The position numbers and the translations under genes were made by a program. From Pseudomonas syringae KCTC 12500 (GTDB taxonomy: Bacteria > Pseudomonadota > Gammaproteobacteria > Pseudomonadales > Pseudomonadaceae): a stretch of DNA of 64,000 bases. The notes under the pieces are model-generated. The model did not search any database. It had not been told where the DNA came from and saw only the letters and a program-made list of their open reading frames with translations. How positions within the stretch are numbered: the first letter of the stretch is position 1; the number at the start of each line of letters is the position of its first letter. Shown one piece after another: positions 58,963 to 64,000 of this stretch. The stretch lies in assembly GCF_000507185.2 (NCBI RefSeq), contig NZ_AYTM02000002.1, positions 1,139,501-1,203,500 of the forward strand, given 5' to 3'.

Positions 58963-60150
58963 TCAATCGGCCTGACGACGCAGGAAAGCCGGGATGTCCA
59001 GGTAATCAAGATCATCGTTAGGGTTCATCTTCGCCGCGGCTGTAGCGCCTGCGTGTGCCTGGTTGCGCATCACGGTAGGACGATCCAGGTCACGGTAGTT
59101 GACCGACGGTGCTTCCTGGCGGGACGCCTGCTGTGCAGGAGCCTGCTGGGTGGTCTGCAGCGTGTTGTCGATGACCTTGACAGGTTTCTCGATTTTCGCG
59201 CCCAGGCCGGTGGCAACCACGGTTACGTGCAACTCGTCACGCATGTCCGGATCGATAACGGTACCGACCTTGACCATCGCGTGCTCGGAAGCGAACGCTT
59301 CGATGATGCTACCCACGTCCGAGTACTCACCCAGAGACAGGTCAGGACCGGCGGTGATGTTGACCAGGATGCCGCGAGCGCCCTGCAGGTTGACGTCTTC
59401 GAGCAACGGGTTGCGGATGGCCGCTTCGGTCGCTTCACGTGCACGGTTAGGACCGCTGGCGCAGCCAGTGCCCATCATCGCCATGCCCATTTCGCTCATC
59501 ACGGTACGCACGTCGGCGAAGTCGACGTTGATCATGCCCGGACGCTTGATGATGTCGGAGATACCACGAACGGCACCGGCCAGTACATCGTCAGCCTTGG
59601 CGAAAGCCGACAGCAAGCTGGCGTCTTTACCGAGGATGGTCAGCAGCTTCTCGTTGGGGATGGTGATCAACGAATCGACGCTTTCGGACAGCATGCGGAT
59701 GCCTTCATCGGCGATCTGCATACGCTTGCGACCTTCGAACGGAAACGGACGGGTCACAACTGCGACCGTCAGAATGCCCATTTCCTTGGCCACTTCAGCA
59801 ATGATCGGTGCTGCACCGGTACCGGTACCGCCGCCCATGCCAGTGGTGATGAAAACCATGTTGGTGCCCTGCAGAACCTCTGCAATGCGCTCACGATCTT
59901 CCAGTGCGGCCTGACGACCGACTTCAGGGTTGGCGCCAGCGCCAAGACCCTTGGTCACGCCGGTGCCCAGTTGCAGAATGGTCCGCGCGCCGATGTTTTT
60001 CAGCGCTTGAGCATCGGTGTTGGCGCAAATGAATTCCACGCCTTCGATGTTGCTCTTGACCATGTGATTGACAGCGTTGCCGCCACCACCGCCTACGCCG
60101 ATAACTTTGATAACCGGGCTTTGCGGGACGTTGTCTACGAGTTCGAACAT
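58963..60150 (-). CDS. ftsZ: Cell division tubulin homologue FtsZ
   Basis: 395-residue GTPase that forms the Z-ring. Tubulin signature GMGGGTGTGAAP, N-terminal VIGVGGGGGNAVNHM, and the C-terminal peptide DLDYLDIPAFLRRQAD that binds FtsA/ZipA. Linker residues 325-375 are Gln/Ala-rich. Follows ftsA by 101 bp. Confidence 0.98.
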   Translation of the reverse strand: MFELVDNVPQSPVIKVIGVGGGGGNAVNHMVKSNIEGVEFICANTDAQALKNIGARTILQLGTGVTKGLGAGANPEVGRQAALEDRERIAEVLQGTNMVFITTGMGGGTGTGAAPIIAEVAKEMGILTVAVVTRPFPFEGRKRMQIADEGIRMLSESVDSLITIPNEKLLTILGKDASLLSAFAKADDVLAGAVRGISDIIKRPGMINVDFADVRTVMSEMGMAMMGTGCASGPNRAREATEAAIRNPLLEDVNLQGARGILVNITAGPDLSLGEYSDVGSIIEAFASEHAMVKVGTVIDPDMRDELHVTVVATGLGAKIEKPVKVIDNTLQTTQQAPAQQASRQEAPSVNYRDLDRPTVMRNQAHAGATAAAKMNPNDDLDYLDIPAFLRRQAD

Positions 60151-60251
60151 TTTCTCTCTCCTTCCGCTTTCTAGTTAGTTTTGCCTACTGCCTGCCGATA
60201 TTGCTGGTGAAGCCCTGAATCTGAAGCTGTGAAACCGTTAAACGTTGAAAC

Positions 60252-61508
60252 TTAGAAATTTCCCTGCACCCAACGCTTGATACGCTCAAGCACCGGTGCC
60301 TTGGTTTCGTCGCTGTAACTGCTGTTGCCGACAATCCCGGACAGCGAAATGCCATCCGATTGTTTTTGCAGCCCGTACATCAACAGGCCTACGCCGGTTG
60401 AGTAGATCGGGTTGCGCACGACATCAGCGAGCCCTTTGACGCTGTGCGGTACGCCCAGGCGGACCGGCATGTGGAAGATTTCCTCGGCCAGTTCGACCGC
60501 ACCTTCCATTTTCGCTGTGCCCCCGGTCAGCACGATGCCGGCCGGGATCAGATCTTCGTAGCCGCTGCGGCGCAGTTCGGCCTGGATCAGGGTGAACAGC
60601 TCGTCGTAACGAGGCTCTACCACTTCGGCCAGGGCCTGACGCGACAGCTCGCGAGGTGGACGGTCGCCCACGCTCGGCACTTTGATGGTTTCGCCTGCAC
60701 CGGCCAGCTTGGCCAGCGCACAGGCATAACGAATCTTGATTTCTTCGGCGTACTGGGTCGGAGTGCGCAACGCCATGGCGATGTCGTTGGTCACCTGGTC
60801 GCCCGCAATCGGGATGACCGCCGTGTGGCGAATGGCGCCTTCGGTGAAGATCGCGATGTCGGTGGTGCCGCCACCGATATCCACCAGACAGACACCCAGT
60901 TCTTTCTCGTCATCGGTCAGCACGGAATACGCCGAGGCCAGTTGCTCGAGAATGATGTCGTCGACTTCCAGACCGCAGCGACGTACGCACTTTTCGATGT
61001 TCTGCGCCTCATTCACCGCACAGGTCACCACATGAACCTTGGCTTCCAGACGTACGCCGGACATGCCCAGAGGCTCACGCACGCCTTCCTGGTTATCGAT
61101 CACGTAATCCTGAGGCAGGGTGTGCAGCACACGCTGGTCGGCAGGAATGGCCACCGCCTGAGCAGCATCGAGCACACGCTCCAGGTCCGCAGCGCTGACT
61201 TCGCGATCACGAATCGCCACAATGCCGTGCGAGTTCAGGCTGCGAATGTGGCTGCCTGCAACGCCCACGAATGCCGAGTGAATACGGCAGCCGGCCATCA
61301 ATTGCGCTTCTTCGATTGCGCGCTGGATCGACTGCACGGTCGATTCGATATTCACCACCACGCCCTTCTTCAGGCCGCGGGAGGGATGGGTACCGATACC
61401 CACGATTTCCAGCGAGCCATCGGCCGCGACTTCGCCTACCAGTGCCACCACCTTGGAGGTACCGATATCCAGCCCGACGATCATTTTGCCGCTTTGCACA
61501 TTTGCCAT
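60252..61508 (-). CDS. ftsA: Cell division actin-like protein FtsA
   Basis: 418-residue actin-fold ATPase that anchors FtsZ to the membrane. Phosphate 1 MIVGLDIGTSKVVALVGEV, phosphate 2 CLVDIGGGTTDIAIF, adenosine motif GIVLTGGTAKMEG, and C-terminal amphipathic anchor RIKRWVQGNF. ATG 61508 (MANVQSGK). 14 bp after ftsQ. Confidence 0.97.
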   Translation of the reverse strand: MANVQSGKMIVGLDIGTSKVVALVGEVAADGSLEIVGIGTHPSRGLKKGVVVNIESTVQSIQRAIEEAQLMAGCRIHSAFVGVAGSHIRSLNSHGIVAIRDREVSAADLERVLDAAQAVAIPADQRVLHTLPQDYVIDNQEGVREPLGMSGVRLEAKVHVVTCAVNEAQNIEKCVRRCGLEVDDIILEQLASAYSVLTDDEKELGVCLVDIGGGTTDIAIFTEGAIRHTAVIPIAGDQVTNDIAMALRTPTQYAEEIKIRYACALAKLAGAGETIKVPSVGDRPPRELSRQALAEVVEPRYDELFTLIQAELRRSGYEDLIPAGIVLTGGTAKMEGAVELAEEIFHMPVRLGVPHSVKGLADVVRNPIYSTGVGLLMYGLQKQSDGISLSGIVGNSSYSDETKAPVLERIKRWVQGNF

Positions 61509-61522
61509 GGTCCTGCCTCTTA

Positions 61523-62392
61523 TCAATTCTTCGCGACGGCGGGTTTTTCCGTCGCCGGCGCTGCCTGTTCGCGCCAACCGACCGCAAGGCCGTTGGAGTA
61601 ACGCAAGTCGACGCGCGCGATATTCGTTATTTGGTCTTTCAGCGTTTTGTCGTAAATCGCGATGAAGCGGCGCATTTTTTCGACAAGGTGGTCGCGTCCA
61701 AGCAACAACTCGATACCCGGGCCAGCACTACCGGCACCTGTGGTCAGGAACCAGCTGCCACGCTCGCGCAGTTCCAGGCGCACGATGGAGAAGCCCAGCG
61801 GGCGCAACATCTGACTCAACACCTGATACTGCTGCATCACCTGCTGCTGGGCCCGCTGCGGGCCGAACAACTGGGGAAGATGTTCGTAATTGGACAGTTC
61901 ACGCGGTGTGAAAGCCTGCCCCTGGTTATTCAACAGCGCTTCATCGCCCCAACGGGCGACCGGCAACTGCTCTTCAAGACGAATCACTACCTGATCCGGC
62001 CATACACGACGGACCTCGGCGTGCGCGATCCATGGCATCTGCTCAAGCTCGGTGCGCATGGCAGCCAGATCGATCTTGAAAAAGCTCGACGCCACATAAG
62101 GCGCAATCCGCTGCTGCACAGCCTGCTGGCTGATGTAACTCAAATCGCCCTGCACGTTGATGCGGGTAATCGGGCGGTCGGCGTACGGCAGCAGACGCTG
62201 TGCTGCCTCATAAGTACCGAAGCCCAGAACCACCAACAGCACAGGCCAGAGCAGACGCTTCAGAAAACTGAAGTTGGCCTTGGGCAGGCGCGCCGACAAG
62301 GGCTCCTTGGCCACCATACGGCTGGCGCCGCGCGGCACCGGCTTGTTGCGGCCGGGTGCAGGTGGCTGAGGACGTGTCGACGGGCCGTACAT
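61523..62392 (-). CDS. ftsQ: Cell division protein FtsQ
   Basis: 289-residue bitopic divisome protein: cytoplasmic N-terminus, one transmembrane helix (about 48-65), POTRA domain ([25 protein letters not shown]) and beta domain. Follows ddlB with 3 bp between, coupling the genes. Confidence 0.94.
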   Translation of the reverse strand: MYGPSTRPQPPAPGRNKPVPRGASRMVAKEPLSARLPKANFSFLKRLLWPVLLVVLGFGTYEAAQRLLPYADRPITRINVQGDLSYISQQAVQQRIAPYVASSFFKIDLAAMRTELEQMPWIAHAEVRRVWPDQVVIRLEEQLPVARWGDEALLNNQGQAFTPRELSNYEHLPQLFGPQRAQQQVMQQYQVLSQMLRPLGFSIVRLELRERGSWFLTTGAGSAGPGIELLLGRDHLVEKMRRFIAIYDKTLKDQITNIARVDLRYSNGLAVGWREQAAPATEKPAVAKN

Positions 62393-62395
62393 GCC

Positions 62396-64000
<1,605 letters not shown>

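Overview
The window looks like a chromosomal segment of a fluorescent Pseudomonas, most likely of the P. syringae complex. The clues are the Pseudomonas-type gene order (lysE/argO-sodB-bifA-imelysin; colR-colS-methyltransferase-wapQ-like; groESL-fxsA; ampG; mscS-yajQ-panE; mutT-GST-argJ-secA; lpxC-ftsZ-ftsA-ftsQ-ddlB-murC), dense high-GC coding, and REP-like palindromes. The species call rests on remembered gene order and repeat types, not on a database search.

Layout. 1-2.1 kb: an hcp-tae4-tai4-tai4 type VI secretion (T6SS) effector/immunity cassette. 2.1-8.7 kb: membrane-lipid genes (clsB-like cardiolipin synthase, YceI-like protein, ornithine-lipid genes olsBA behind a Pho-box-like array), a serine hydrolase and an ACP phosphodiesterase. 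8.7-11.5 kb: an ArsR regulator, MFS exporter and Old Yellow Enzyme, with palindromic operator-like sites. 11.5-18.4 kb: a coiled-coil membrane protein, an epimerase-like protein, divergent argP/argO, sodB and the c-di-GMP phosphodiesterase gene bifA. 18.5-24.6 kb: an imelysin/di-haem/imelysin/DUF1513 block, interrupted by an antisense flavin-oxidase-like gene. 24.6-29.3 kb: the ColRS two-component system, a methyltransferase plus LPS-kinase-like operon, and a PAP2 phosphatase. Both targets carry ColR-box-like sites. 29.3-36.7 kb: groESL, fxsA, SDR, DUF481, an alkyltransferase-like protein, ampG.

36.7-45.9 kb is the accessory highlight. It is a VgrG island in the order vgrG, Tle3-type lipase, DUF2875 (Tla3-type adaptor), PAAR, second DUF2875, lipoprotein. 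The first four genes overlap by 4 bp stop/start junctions. The two DUF2875 genes share a nearly identical 3' 593 bp but have diverged 5' halves. The only secreted lipoprotein in the island, a candidate immunity gene, is split by one in-frame TAG. The island is bracketed by two closely similar terminator hairpins.

45.9-64 kb returns to core genome: mscS, yajQ, panE, a histidine kinase, cobalamin adenosyltransferase, mutT, GST, argJ, secA, dciA-like, lpxC and the 3' end of the division/cell-wall cluster (ftsZ, ftsA, ftsQ, ddlB, partial murC running off the right edge). No tRNA, rRNA, CRISPR array or intact insertion sequence was recognised.
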